Shown here in pieces: positions 25,146-34,800 of a DNA stretch of 42,213 nt. The number at the start of each line of letters is the position of its first letter. The first letter of the stretch is position 1. The stretch lies in NCBI GenBank assembly GCA_014801075.1, contig JAAVEW010000018.1:2140-44352 (forward strand), given 5' to 3'. Both the position numbers and the translations under genes were made by a program. Source of the stretch: Barnesiella sp. Its GTDB lineage: Bacteria > Bacteroidota > Bacteroidia > Bacteroidales > Muribaculaceae. Under the pieces are notes generated by a model, which worked only from the letters and a program-made list of their open reading frames with translations, did no database searches and was not told where the DNA came from.

Positions 25146-25997
25146 TTACTTCCCGCTTTTAATCTCCGAGTAGAGCCAGGCTATTTCCTCGGGCCAGCGC
25201 GCCACGTCGGGAGTTTCGAGAATGAGGGGGATATTGTCGGTGCGGGGATCGTTGACGAGCATTGAGAAGAAATCCTTGCCGAGCTCGCCCTCGCCCAACG
25301 GGGCATGGCGGTCGACACGCGAATTGCGTCCCTTCTTGGAGTCGTTGACATGCATGCCGCTGAGATAATTGAGCCCGATTACGCGGTCAAATTCCTGCCA
25401 TGTAGCTTCATAGCCTTCGGGTGTGGCGAGGTCATAGCCGGCGGCAAAGGTGTGGCACGTGTCGATGCATACACCGATGCGCTCCTTGTCCTCCACCTGC
25501 TCTATGATGGCCGCTATCTGCTCGAATGAATATCCGAGATTGGAGCCCTGGCCTGCGGTCGACTCGATTACAGCCTTCACTCCTTCGGTCGCGTCAAGAG
25601 TCATGTTGATGGACTCGGCGATAGTGGCTATGCAGGTGTCGATGTCGACAAGGTTGAGATGCGAACCGGGGTGGAAATTGAGCATCGAGAGCCCCAACTG
25701 CTCGCAACGGCGGAACTCGTCGAGAAATGCCGCACGCGACATCTCCAGTTTCTCCTTGTCGGGCGAACCGAGGTTTATGAGGTAACTGTCATGGGGAAGT
25801 ATCTGAGACGGGGCGTAACCCAGCTCGGCGCAGCGCTCCTTGAAGAGAGCGGTCTCCTTGGCTGAAATCTCCTTTGATTTCCAGCGCGACGGGTTGCGGG
25901 TGAACAAAGCGAACGCCTTTGCCCCTATTTCCGAGGCATTGAGCGGAGAAGCTGCCACTCCGGGGCTCGCCGATACATGTGCTCCTATATATTTCAT
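25146..25997 (-). CDS. nfo: Endonuclease IV
   Basis: A 283-residue apurinic/apyrimidinic endonuclease IV, a TIM-barrel with three zinc ions. Metal ligands and signatures are in [61 protein letters not shown] and LILETPD. It removes AP sites during base-excision repair. The length is normal. It is divergent from the DEDDy exonuclease, with a promoter at 26107-26138 and a leader of about 100 nt. Confidence 0.97.
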   Translation of the reverse strand: MKYIGAHVSASPGVAASPLNASEIGAKAFALFTRNPSRWKSKEISAKETALFKERCAELGYAPSQILPHDSYLINLGSPDKEKLEMSRAAFLDEFRRCEQLGLSMLNFHPGSHLNLVDIDTCIATIAESINMTLDATEGVKAVIESTAGQGSNLGYSFEQIAAIIEQVEDKERIGVCIDTCHTFAAGYDLATPEGYEATWQEFDRVIGLNYLSGMHVNDSKKGRNSRVDRHAPLGEGELGKDFFSMLVNDPRTDNIPLILETPDVARWPEEIAWLYSEIKSGK

Positions 25998-26106
25998 AAA
26001 GTATGAGCTGTTTATCAGTATATTATACAGAAAAAATCTTAAAAAAAATGTAAATACGACACTCCGTTACAAATCCTATGAGCCGGAGTTACGTTAGTTT
26101 GACCTA

Positions 26107-26138
26107 CAAAGATAATAATAAATATTTAAGTAGCCAAT
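26107..26138 (-). promoter_or_regulatory. Promoter of nfo (and the MFS gene)
   Basis: On the minus strand ATTG (26135-26138), 20 bp, then TATCTTTG (26107-26114), a perfect -7 box, 110 bp upstream of the nfo ATG. Confidence 0.7.
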
Positions 26139-26241
26139 AAAAATTGCGCGATAAGCCCCCGGTGGCCCCAATATTTGTTAATCCGGTGCATGCCCGCGCG
26201 CGCCGGCAAAACGCGCACTTTTGTTTTTTTAGCATTAATGT
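26139..26241. other. Divergent spacer nfo / exonuclease
   Basis: No gene. The 310-bp region between the two divergent genes holds both promoters and, between them, a GC-rich stretch (CCCGCGCGCGCCGG near 26191-26204) of no assigned role. Confidence 0.4.
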
Positions 26242-26273
26242 TTTGCGGCTGAGTGGAAATATAAGTATATTTG
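26242..26273 (+). promoter_or_regulatory. Promoter of the DEDDy exonuclease
   Basis: A consensus match: TTTG (26242-26245), 20-bp spacer, TATATTTG (26266-26273); the start codon is 35 bp downstream. Confidence 0.88.
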
Positions 26274-26307
26274 CACCAAAGAAGGTGAAAAAAGATAATA
26301 AAAGATA

Positions 26308-26919
26308 ATGTTAGGAATTTCAAAAGACGCGATAGCCGAATTGCCACAGGCTGCATTTCCCGGTCGCATCATCATGATTAATTCGCCACTCGATTGCCGC
26401 AAAGCGATTAAGTACCTGATGACGCAGCCGGTCATAGGTTTTGACACGGAGACACGCCCCTCGTTCCATAAGGGCAACCCCCACAAAGTGTCGCTCCTGC
26501 AGCTCTCAACCGCCGACCAGTGCTTCCTCATACGCCTCAACCACACCGGGCTTACCCCCGAAATCAAGGAACTGATGGAGACCGAAAGCGTGCGCAAGGT
26601 AGGACTGTCAATCAAGGACGACATACACTCCCTCTCGGCCCTCGAGCCGATTAACCCCGGCAACATCATCGAGTTGCAGACATTTGTAAAAGACTACGAG
26701 ATAGCCGACAACTCGCTGCAGAAGGTCTACGCTATAATCTTCAACGAACGCATATCGAAGGGACAGCGCCTCACCAACTGGGAGGCCGAGACCCTGACCG
26801 AGGCACAGCAGGCCTACGCCGCTCTCGACGCCTACGCCTGCCTGAAGATATACAACTATCTGACAGGCGGACACTTCAACCCCGCCGACTCCCCCTATAA
26901 AATCGAAACCGCGGAGTGA
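26308..26919 (+). CDS. DEDDy 3'-5' exonuclease
   Basis: A 203-residue single-domain 3'-5' exonuclease of the RNase D/WRN type. Exo I is IGFDTETRPSF (Asp and Glu ligands), Exo II lies in VGLSIKDDIHSL (Asp) and Exo III in YAALDAYACLKIY (Tyr and Asp), so all five DEDDy residues are kept. No HRDC domain follows, unlike RNase D. It could trim structured RNA or act in DNA repair. Transcribed from its own consensus promoter; the S9 peptidase gene starts 49 bp downstream. Confidence 0.9.
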   Translation: MLGISKDAIAELPQAAFPGRIIMINSPLDCRKAIKYLMTQPVIGFDTETRPSFHKGNPHKVSLLQLSTADQCFLIRLNHTGLTPEIKELMETESVRKVGLSIKDDIHSLSALEPINPGNIIELQTFVKDYEIADNSLQKVYAIIFNERISKGQRLTNWEAETLTEAQQAYAALDAYACLKIYNYLTGGHFNPADSPYKIETAE

Positions 26920-26968
26920 CATCTCCCTCTCTCACCTTCTCCTCCCTGCAAAACAACAAGACTATACA

Positions 26969-29098
26969 ATGAAAAAATCGTCAATCATTTTCACAGCAAT
27001 GGCCATGACAACAGTTTTGTCGGGCCGGTCGGGCGAACGCCTGCAATATCCCGCGGCACCCGCCGACCCCGCTACCGACCGATACTTCGACATCACGGTG
27101 ACCGACACCTACCGTCCGCTCGAGAACGATACCGCTGCAGCCACCCTGCAATGGGTAGAGGCCGAGCGAAGCCTCACCGAGCAATATCTCTCCAAGATAC
27201 CTTTCCGCGACAAGCTCCGCAGCCACATCGCCTCGTTCCAGAACTACAACAAGACGGGCCTTCCCTGGAAATCCTACGACAATAAATATTACTTCTACGA
27301 GAACTCCGGCATGAAGAACCAGTCGGTGCTCTACCGCAAGGACACCCTCGACGGCAAGCCCGAGGTGTTTCTCGACCCCAACACGCTAAGTGACGACGGC
27401 ACCGTGGCGCTCACCGGCGTCTACATGTCGCCCGATGGCCGCTACACAGCCTATACCATAAGCCGCAGCGGTTCGGACTGGAGCGAGATATATCTGCTCG
27501 ACACCGCCACCGGCCAACTGCTGCCCGACCATATCGAGTGGGCCAAATTCACCGGTGCCGAATGGTATGGCGACGGCTTCTTCTACAGCGCTTACCCCGT
27601 GCCCGAGGCGGGCAAGGAATTTTCCAACGCCAACGAGAACCATCGCATCTACTATCACAAGATAGGCACCCCGCAGAGCGAAGATACAGTATTCTACGAG
27701 GATACCGAGCATCCGCTCTACTTCCACTCGCTCCACATACCCCACGGCAGCCACTACGCATTCCTCATGGCGGGCGGCCAGGGCTTCGGCGAGGCTATCA
27801 AGGTGAAGGACCTGAGCAATCCCGCCTCGGAGTGGATAGAGATGGAACCCTCACAGGACAATATCATCAACATCATCGACCTCATCGGCGACACCATCTA
27901 CTTCACCACTTCGGTCGATGCTCCCAACTACCGACTTATGTCGGCACCCGTCACCGCTCCTTCACGTGAGAACTGGCGCGAAATCATTCCCGAGACCGAC
28001 GCCGTGCTCGCCGGCGCGCAGATGGCAGGCGACAAACTGATTGTCACCTATCAGCGCGACGCCTCATCACACCCCGCACTCTACGACCTCGACGGCAACC
28101 TCATACGCGAAATCCAACTCCCCGGCATCGCGAGCGCTTCATTCTCAAGTTCGCGCCGCCATGACGAGGTGTTCTACAACGTCAGCAACTACCTGCAGCC
28201 GTGGGCCCACTACAGCTACGACACCGCCACCGGCGAGAGCACACTGACCGAGCGCGCCGAAGTGCCCGGTTTCAACCCCGACGACTACGTGACCGAAGAG
28301 GTGTTCTACCCCTCTACCGACGGCACTATGGTACACATGCACCTCACCTACCGCAAGGACCTCAAGCGCGACGGCACCAACCCCGTCTACCTCTACGGCT
28401 ACGGCGGTTTCAACGTGCCTCTCGACCCGGGCTTCTCCCCCAACCGTCTCAACTGGCTCGCCAACGGCGGCATCTACGCCGAGGCCAACCTGCGCGGCGG
28501 TTCGGAGTATGGCGACAAATGGCACGAAGCCGGTACCAAACTGCAGAAGAAAAACGTATTCAACGACTTCATCTCGGCAGCCGAGTATATGATTAAGGAG
28601 GGCTGGACCACTCCCGAGCGCCTCGTCATCGAGGGCGGCAGCAACGGCGGTCTGCTCGTGGGCGCCTGCGTCAACATGCGTCCCGACCTCTTTGCCGTGG
28701 CCATTCCCCGCGTAGGCGTGATGGACATGCTCCGCTACCACCTCTTCACCATCGGCTGGAACTGGGCGTCGGACTACGGCACCTCGGCCGACTCACCCGA
28801 GATGGCAGCCTACCTGCGCTCCTACTCACCGATGCACAACATCAAGAACGACGGCACCCCCTACCCCGCCATCCTCGTCACCACAGCCGATCATGACGAC
28901 CGCGTGGTGCCCGCCCACTCGTTCAAGTATGCCGCCGAGCTTCAGGCCGCCAACACCGGCGACAAGCCCAAACTCATACGCATCGACTCCAAGGCGGGTC
29001 ACGGCGCCGGCAAACCCATCAGCAAAGTCATCGACGAATACGCCGACCTCTACTCATTCATCTACTATAACCTGGGCATAGTGCCCGTCACAGAGTGA
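26969..29098 (+). CDS. Prolyl oligopeptidase family serine peptidase (S9A)
   Basis: A 709-residue S9A peptidase that cuts short peptides after proline. A seven-bladed propeller domain (about 90-435) gates an alpha/beta-hydrolase domain with nucleophile Ser558 in EGGSNGGLL, the Asp in DHDDRVVP (641-648) and the His in KAGHGAGKP near the end. A hydrophobic N-terminal segment (KKSSIIFTAMAMTTVLSGRS) looks like an export signal. In relatives I recall a lipobox Cys at this place; here LSG-R replaces LxxC, so the protein would be either periplasmic after SPase I cleavage or retained as a membrane anchor. The next gene overlaps its stop (GTGA). Confidence 0.93.
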   Translation: MKKSSIIFTAMAMTTVLSGRSGERLQYPAAPADPATDRYFDITVTDTYRPLENDTAAATLQWVEAERSLTEQYLSKIPFRDKLRSHIASFQNYNKTGLPWKSYDNKYYFYENSGMKNQSVLYRKDTLDGKPEVFLDPNTLSDDGTVALTGVYMSPDGRYTAYTISRSGSDWSEIYLLDTATGQLLPDHIEWAKFTGAEWYGDGFFYSAYPVPEAGKEFSNANENHRIYYHKIGTPQSEDTVFYEDTEHPLYFHSLHIPHGSHYAFLMAGGQGFGEAIKVKDLSNPASEWIEMEPSQDNIINIIDLIGDTIYFTTSVDAPNYRLMSAPVTAPSRENWREIIPETDAVLAGAQMAGDKLIVTYQRDASSHPALYDLDGNLIREIQLPGIASASFSSSRRHDEVFYNVSNYLQPWAHYSYDTATGESTLTERAEVPGFNPDDYVTEEVFYPSTDGTMVHMHLTYRKDLKRDGTNPVYLYGYGGFNVPLDPGFSPNRLNWLANGGIYAEANLRGGSEYGDKWHEAGTKLQKKNVFNDFISAAEYMIKEGWTTPERLVIEGGSNGGLLVGACVNMRPDLFAVAIPRVGVMDMLRYHLFTIGWNWASDYGTSADSPEMAAYLRSYSPMHNIKNDGTPYPAILVTTADHDDRVVPAHSFKYAAELQAANTGDKPKLIRIDSKAGHGAGKPISKVIDEYADLYSFIYYNLGIVPVTE

Positions 29099-30012
29099 GA
29101 GCCTGTCCCATAATAATTCTGACGGTGTGCTTTCTATCCCTCACGAGCTGTTTCACGGGGATAGAAAGCACTCCGCGCATTACCGACAAGGAGGTACGCC
29201 GCAACGTGCCCGACGTCAACGTCGAGGCCGAGACCGCCGCGCTGCTCGCCCCCGACCCGATGTCCCGCTGGCAACCGGGACGTCGTTTCCTCGTCAGCGA
29301 CCCTAAGATATCACTGCTCTTTGAGAAAGAGCCCGCCATCAGCGTCGGGGAGATACTCGTGTTTGAATCGCTCACAGGAGATGCCTCCATCACCGGCGAC
29401 AGCATCAGCGTGCTGACCTTCCGCCGCGCCGACTCCGCCACGTCGGGCGAACCGCTGCGCTACAAGCTCGGCATTGCCCCCTCGGCGCTCGCCGATGCAG
29501 CCACGCTCCCGATGAGCGTTGACCTCGCCATGGTCGACAACGCCCGCGACCTGCTTGCCGGAAAGCGTTTCTACATAACCTCGTCGATGCGTGTCGACAA
29601 GTCACTGACCCCTACCGGACGCGGCCGCAAATATGTGCCCGTAACCATCACGGACGTCAACGCCGGCAATGCCGACTACCCCCTGCGGCTCGACATCACC
29701 GACGACCTCGGGCAATCCTCATCCATAGCCATGACCGTAGGCACGGCCCGCAGCTCCACACGCAACTTCGACAAGATATTCGTAATCGACGACCCGCGGT
29801 TGCGCTACCCCGCCATCACCGAGGCCACGTGGCAGAATATCGCCAACTCGCGCGTGGTTGCCGGCATGACACCGCAGGAATGTCGCCTTGCGCTCGGCAC
29901 CCCCAACGACATACGCAAGTGGCACAACGGCGGCAGTTTCTTCGAAAGCTGGGCGTGTGACAACGGCCAGTACCTCATATTTATCGACGGACTCCTCGCC
30001 GAAATCCATTAA
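29095..30012 (+). CDS. Lipoprotein of unknown function
   Basis: A 305-residue protein starting at GTG, whose first bases overlap the TGA of the S9 gene; this coupling and the good signal sequence (IIILTVCFLSLTS-C19) support the start. C19 is the lipidation site. The body has two beta-rich parts; a conserved-looking tail ARSSTRNFDKIFVIDDPRLRYP is followed by SRVVAGMTPQECRLALGTPN, which has the G-M-T-x-x-x-(C/V)-x-x-x-L-G-x-P pattern of SmpA/BamE-like domains. It is likely anchored in the outer or inner membrane facing the periplasm. Partner unknown. Confidence 0.75.
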   Translation: MRACPIIILTVCFLSLTSCFTGIESTPRITDKEVRRNVPDVNVEAETAALLAPDPMSRWQPGRRFLVSDPKISLLFEKEPAISVGEILVFESLTGDASITGDSISVLTFRRADSATSGEPLRYKLGIAPSALADAATLPMSVDLAMVDNARDLLAGKRFYITSSMRVDKSLTPTGRGRKYVPVTITDVNAGNADYPLRLDITDDLGQSSSIAMTVGTARSSTRNFDKIFVIDDPRLRYPAITEATWQNIANSRVVAGMTPQECRLALGTPNDIRKWHNGGSFFESWACDNGQYLIFIDGLLAEIH

Positions 30013-30045
30013 CCGCTCAAAGCCAACAGCCAACAGCCGCCTATC

Positions 30046-30810
30046 ATGAAACTGACTTTTCTCGGAACAGGAACCTCAACGGGCGTGCCCTCGATAGGGT
30101 GCGCATGTGAAGTGTGCCGCTCCGCCGACCCGCGCGACAACCGACTGCGCTGCTCGGCACTGCTCACCGTCGGCAGCAACAACATCCTCATCGACGCCGG
30201 CCCCGACTTCCGCCAACAGATACTCCGCGCCGGGTCGCCGCCACTCGACGCACTGCTCATCACCCACACCCACTACGACCACGTAGGCGGCATCGATGAC
30301 CTGCGCCCCTACTGCTACCCCGACGGTTTCGACATCTACGCCCAGGCCTACGATATCGACGACCTCAAGCGCAAAGTCCCCTACTGTTTCGCCGAAAAGC
30401 CATATCCCGGCGCGCCGGTGCTGCATCCGCACGTAATCCGCCCGATGCAGCCGTTCAGCATCAACGGCGTAGAGATACTGCCGCTACCCGTGCGCCACTA
30501 TCTGCTCGACATCGTGGGCTTCCGCACAGGCAATCTCGCCTACATCACCGATGCCAAAGAGATACCCGCCGAGACCATCGATGCCATCCGCGGCATCGAT
30601 ACACTCGTCATCAACGCCCTGCGCCCCAAAGAGCATATATCGCACATGAACCTATCGCAGGCGCTCGACGTTATAAAAGCAGTCGGACCTCGTATCGCCT
30701 ACCTTACCCACATAAGCCACGACATGGGGCTGCACGCCGAAGTGTCACCCCGCCTGCCCGGCAACGTAAGGCTCGCAATCGACGGCGAGACAATAGAAAT
30801 AAGGGATTGA
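30046..30810 (+). CDS. MBL-fold metallohydrolase, PhnP-like
   Basis: A 254-residue metallo-beta-lactamase-fold phosphodiesterase-like enzyme. It starts with MKLTFLGTGTSTGVPSIGC, has a Cys pair CACEVC (structural zinc site as in PhnP), the main motif HTHYDHVGGIDDL, a later Asp (YITDAKEIP) and the final His block YLTHISHDMGLH. The family includes cyclic phosphodiesterases (PhnP), and its usual neighbours in Bacteroidota are not phn genes. It follows the lipoprotein by 33 bp. The substrate is inferred, not known. Confidence 0.9.
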   Translation: MKLTFLGTGTSTGVPSIGCACEVCRSADPRDNRLRCSALLTVGSNNILIDAGPDFRQQILRAGSPPLDALLITHTHYDHVGGIDDLRPYCYPDGFDIYAQAYDIDDLKRKVPYCFAEKPYPGAPVLHPHVIRPMQPFSINGVEILPLPVRHYLLDIVGFRTGNLAYITDAKEIPAETIDAIRGIDTLVINALRPKEHISHMNLSQALDVIKAVGPRIAYLTHISHDMGLHAEVSPRLPGNVRLAIDGETIEIRD

Positions 30811-30906
30811 CCGACTGATAGCACACACCTGCACGTCACTTCACCGCCACGACAGTCACCTCAGCCGTAATCCCGCAGAAGTTAAACTTTTAAAACTTAT
30901 AATATT

Positions 30907-31647
30907 ATGATTAAGGTGACCTATCTCGACCACAGCGGCTTTGCCGTTGTGCTCCCTACAGCAATCGCAGTGTTTGACTATTTCCGCGACCCTACCAAGG
31001 CGCTTGAAAAAGTATTGCACGAGAATCCGGAACTCCCGGTCATATTCTTCGTGTCGCATCATCATCCCGACCATTTCAACCCCACTATATTCAACCTCGC
31101 GCAGAACCGCAAGGTGCAGTATGTACTCTCCAACGACATCTTCTCGAAGGTGGTGCACGACGACCTCGCCGTAGCGTGGGTGAGTCCCGGCGACGAAGTG
31201 CCCGGACTGCTCGGCGGTCTTGATGTCAGAGCGTTCGGTTCGACCGACGCAGGCGTCAGCTTCCTCGTCACTCTCCCTGACGGTCAGAAGATATTCCATG
31301 CCGGCGACCTCAACTACTGGCACTGGAACGAGGAGTCAACTGTCGAAGAGGTCAAAGAGGCCTACAACAGTTTCGTGCATATTATCCGCGAGCTTGAGCA
31401 GTATGCTCCCGCAATCGACATAGCGTTCTTCCCCGTCGACCCGCGTCTGGGCGTCGACTATGCCGACGGAGCGCGCCTGTTCCTCGAAAACATCGCCGTG
31501 AAATATTTCTTCCCGATGCATTTCTGGGGAGCCTACAAGGCAGCATGCGAATTTGAGGACTACACCACCGACAACACCGACAGTTTCTGCATGCACGTGC
31601 CGGGCGAGTCAGTGGAACTCGACGGCAAAATGGCCGTAAGAAAGTAA
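30907..31647 (+). CDS. MBL-fold metallohydrolase, UlaG-like
   Basis: A 246-residue second MBL-fold enzyme, of a different subgroup. It opens with MIKVTYLDHSGFAVVLP, has the metal site SHHHPDHFNP, the segment KIFHAGDLNYWHW (Asp ligand) and a C-terminal PMHFWG with the last His. The pattern is that of UlaG-type/lactonase-like hydrolases. No sugar operon is linked to it. It ends the plus-strand run and is followed by a strong terminator. Confidence 0.88.
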   Translation: MIKVTYLDHSGFAVVLPTAIAVFDYFRDPTKALEKVLHENPELPVIFFVSHHHPDHFNPTIFNLAQNRKVQYVLSNDIFSKVVHDDLAVAWVSPGDEVPGLLGGLDVRAFGSTDAGVSFLVTLPDGQKIFHAGDLNYWHWNEESTVEEVKEAYNSFVHIIRELEQYAPAIDIAFFPVDPRLGVDYADGARLFLENIAVKYFFPMHFWGAYKAACEFEDYTTDNTDSFCMHVPGESVELDGKMAVRK

Positions 31648-31675
31648 CATCATACCATAGAAACATAACGCAGCG

Positions 31676-31708
31676 AGAGCCGGAGCATCACGTTCCGGCT
31701 CTTTTTTT
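31676..31708 (+). terminator. Terminator after the UlaG-like gene
   Basis: A perfect 9-bp stem (31676-31684 with 31694-31702), 9-base loop and a run of T to 31708. Confidence 0.93.
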
Positions 31709-31727
31709 GTGCCCCTGCGGCTTATCG

Positions 31728-31759
31728 TATGGGATTTCACGAAATTATTATTATCTTTG
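31728..31759 (+). promoter_or_regulatory. Promoter of the GH2-GH95 gene
   Basis: TATG (31728-31731, three of four with TTTG), 20 bp, then TATCTTTG (31752-31759), a perfect -7 box; the GTG start is 86 bp downstream. Confidence 0.75.
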
Positions 31760-31845
31760 TGTACCCTTGAAAAACTGTTCCTGTCTGATAACCTGATTAA
31801 AATTGTCAACAAACCAACATTAATAACAACAATAACAACGAAGTA

Positions 31846-34800
31846 GTGAAGAAACTGTATCTGGCAGCGGCGTTAATGGCGGCATGCTGCAGCGTCACGG
31901 CAATGGCCGACGACGTAATCGAACTTAACGAAGGGTGGAAATTCAAGCAGGCGAGGTTAAACAATTATTACCCGGCTACGGTACCCGGCTGCGTTCATAC
32001 CGACCTGATTAACAACGGCCTGATTGAGGACCCCTACTATCGCCTCAACGAAAAGGGAGCGCAATGGATTGACAAAGAGGACTGGGAATACGTGACCAAC
32101 GTGTGGGTCGACGCCACGACTCTTGCCCGCGACAAAGTGGTGCTCGAATGCGACGGCCTCGACACCTATTGCGACGTCATAGTCAACGGCGTCAAAGTGC
32201 TATCGGCCGACAACATGTTCCGCGAGTGGGAGGCCGACATCAAGGACTGCCTTCACCCCGGCAGCAACGAAATCAAAGTATATTTCCGGTCACCCATCAA
32301 GGTTGACCTTCCAAAATGGGACGCCACCCCGGTGCCCTACATGGCTATGAACGACCAGTCGGAGAACGGCGGACTCTTTGACCGCAAGGTCAGCGTCTAC
32401 GCCCGCAAGGCCGGCTATCACTACGGCTGGGACTGGGGCCCTCGACTCGTCACTTCGGGTATATGGCGACCGATGCGCATTCACGCATGGGACGATGCCG
32501 TAATCGACGACGTGTTCGTCAACCAGAAAAAAGTAACCGCCAAGAAAGCCGAGATAGCGCAGCAGGTGAGCATCGACGCCGCCCGCGAAATCAAGGGCGT
32601 CGACGTCATAGCCAAGGATGCCGCCACCGGCAAAGTGCTGTCAAAGAAGGTCGTCGACCTCGCCGAGGGCGACAATACCGTGACGCTCGACTACACCATC
32701 GCCAACCCGCGCCTGTGGTGGAGCAACGGTCTCGGCTCGCCTGAGATGTACACCTTCGAGACGCTCCTCCTCAACGGCACCGACACGCTGGCCGTTAACA
32801 CCACCCGCACCGGATTGCGCGACCTAAAGATAGTGACCGAACCCGATGCCGACGGCGTGAGCCTCTACGTGCAGCTCAACGGCGTGCCCGTGTTCTCCAA
32901 GGGCGCCAACTACATACCGCAGGATATGTTCCTGCCGCGGCTGACCGAGGATGACTACCGCCGCACAGTGGCCGATGCCAAGGATGCCAACATGAACATG
33001 CTCCGAGTGTGGGGAGGCGGTATCTACGAGGACGACTTCTTCTACGACCTCTGCGACGAGAACGGCATACTGGTGTGGCAGGACTTCATGTTTGCCTGCA
33101 GCATGTATCCCACCGACGAGGCTATGCTCGCCAACATCCGCGAGGAGGCCAAGGACAATATCGTGCGCCTGCGCAACCACCCCTCGATAGCGCTCTGGTG
33201 CGGTAGCAACGAGTGCTTCTCGGGATGGAAGATGTGGGGATGGAAGGACAATGTCAGCGCCCGCGACCCGGAAGCTGCACGAGTGATGGACGAACAGTTC
33301 CACGCCCTCTACTTCGACCTTCTCCCCGAAATGGTGGAGCAATACCACCCCGGCGCCGTGTACCGCCCGTCGTCACCCTACGGCAACTCGCGCGACTACA
33401 GCGCCGACAATGAAGGCGACACCCACTACTGGGGTGTGTGGCACAGCATGCACCCGACGTGGATGTTTGACAACGTGCGCAGCCGTTTCTTCAGCGAATA
33501 CGGCTTCCAGTCGTTCCCCGAATATGAGTCGGTGAAACTCTACACCGACCCCGATAAGGACCTCTCCATCACCTCCGACGTCATGATGGCCCATCAGCGC
33601 GGTGGCGAGGCCGCCAACCAGCGCATCATGGACTATCTCAAGGATGAGTACCGCGTGCCCAAGGACTTCCCCTCGTTCCTCTACGCCAACCAGGTGCTCC
33701 AGGGCGACGCCATCAAGAAAGCCATCGAGAGCCACCGCCGCCAGATGCCCTACTGCATGGGCACTCTCTACTGGCAGCACAACGACTGCTGGCCCGTGGC
33801 CTCATGGGCAGCCCGCGACTACTACGGCCGCTGGAAAGCGCAGCAATATTTCGCCCGCAAAGCGTTCAAGCCCACCATCGTGTCGGGCCGCGTCAACGAC
33901 GGCGTGCTCTCCATCTATACCGTCACCGACAACACCAGGAAGGCGAAAGGCGCTCTCGAGATACGCCTGCTCGACTTCAACGGCAAGACTCTGAAATCAT
34001 TCAGCCCCCGCATCGAAATCAAGCCCAACACCTCGTCACTCGTGTGGTCAGCCCCCACCGCCGAACTTCTCGACGGCATTGACGGCGCCGACTGCTTCGT
34101 CAACGTGCGCCTGACTGAAAACGGCAAGGTTGTCGACACCAACAACTTCTACTTCACCGACTTCAAGTCGCTCAACCTCCCGCAGACCAAGGTAACGACC
34201 CGCGTATCGGAGACCGATGGCGGCTACAACGTGACCGTGTCGGCCGACAAGTTTGCCCGCGCCGTGTTCCTCTCAATCGACGGTATCGACAACTTCTTCT
34301 CCGACAACTATTTCGACGTCATCCCCGGCGAAGATGTTACCGTAAAGGTGACTACCTCGCTGCCGCGCGACGAGTTTGAGCGCCAGCTCCGCAGCATATC
34401 GCTCTCCGAGGCGTGCTACTACCCCTCGGGTGAACGCGCCGCCGAAGCTCACTGCGACAACTATCCCCGCAGCTACGACCAATGGCCCGACGGCCTGCTC
34501 TCGGGCAACGGCCGCACCGGCTTCATCCTGCTCGGCAACCCGCTCGACGAGACGGTGATAATGTGTGACCGCAACTACAACTTCCCCTCCGAGGGTGCGG
34601 AACGCAACTTCGCCAAGGTCCACCCCGACACCATAGCCCGAGTGAAGCAGCTCTGCGCCGAGGGTCGATTCGCCGAGGCCAACCGTCTCGCTGTCGCCAC
34701 CTCCGGCTGGACCGACGGCGGCAAGGGTGGCCGTCATCCCGGTTTCCTGATGAAGATTGACTACGACAATCCCGGCAGCAATGTTTCCGACTATCAGCGC

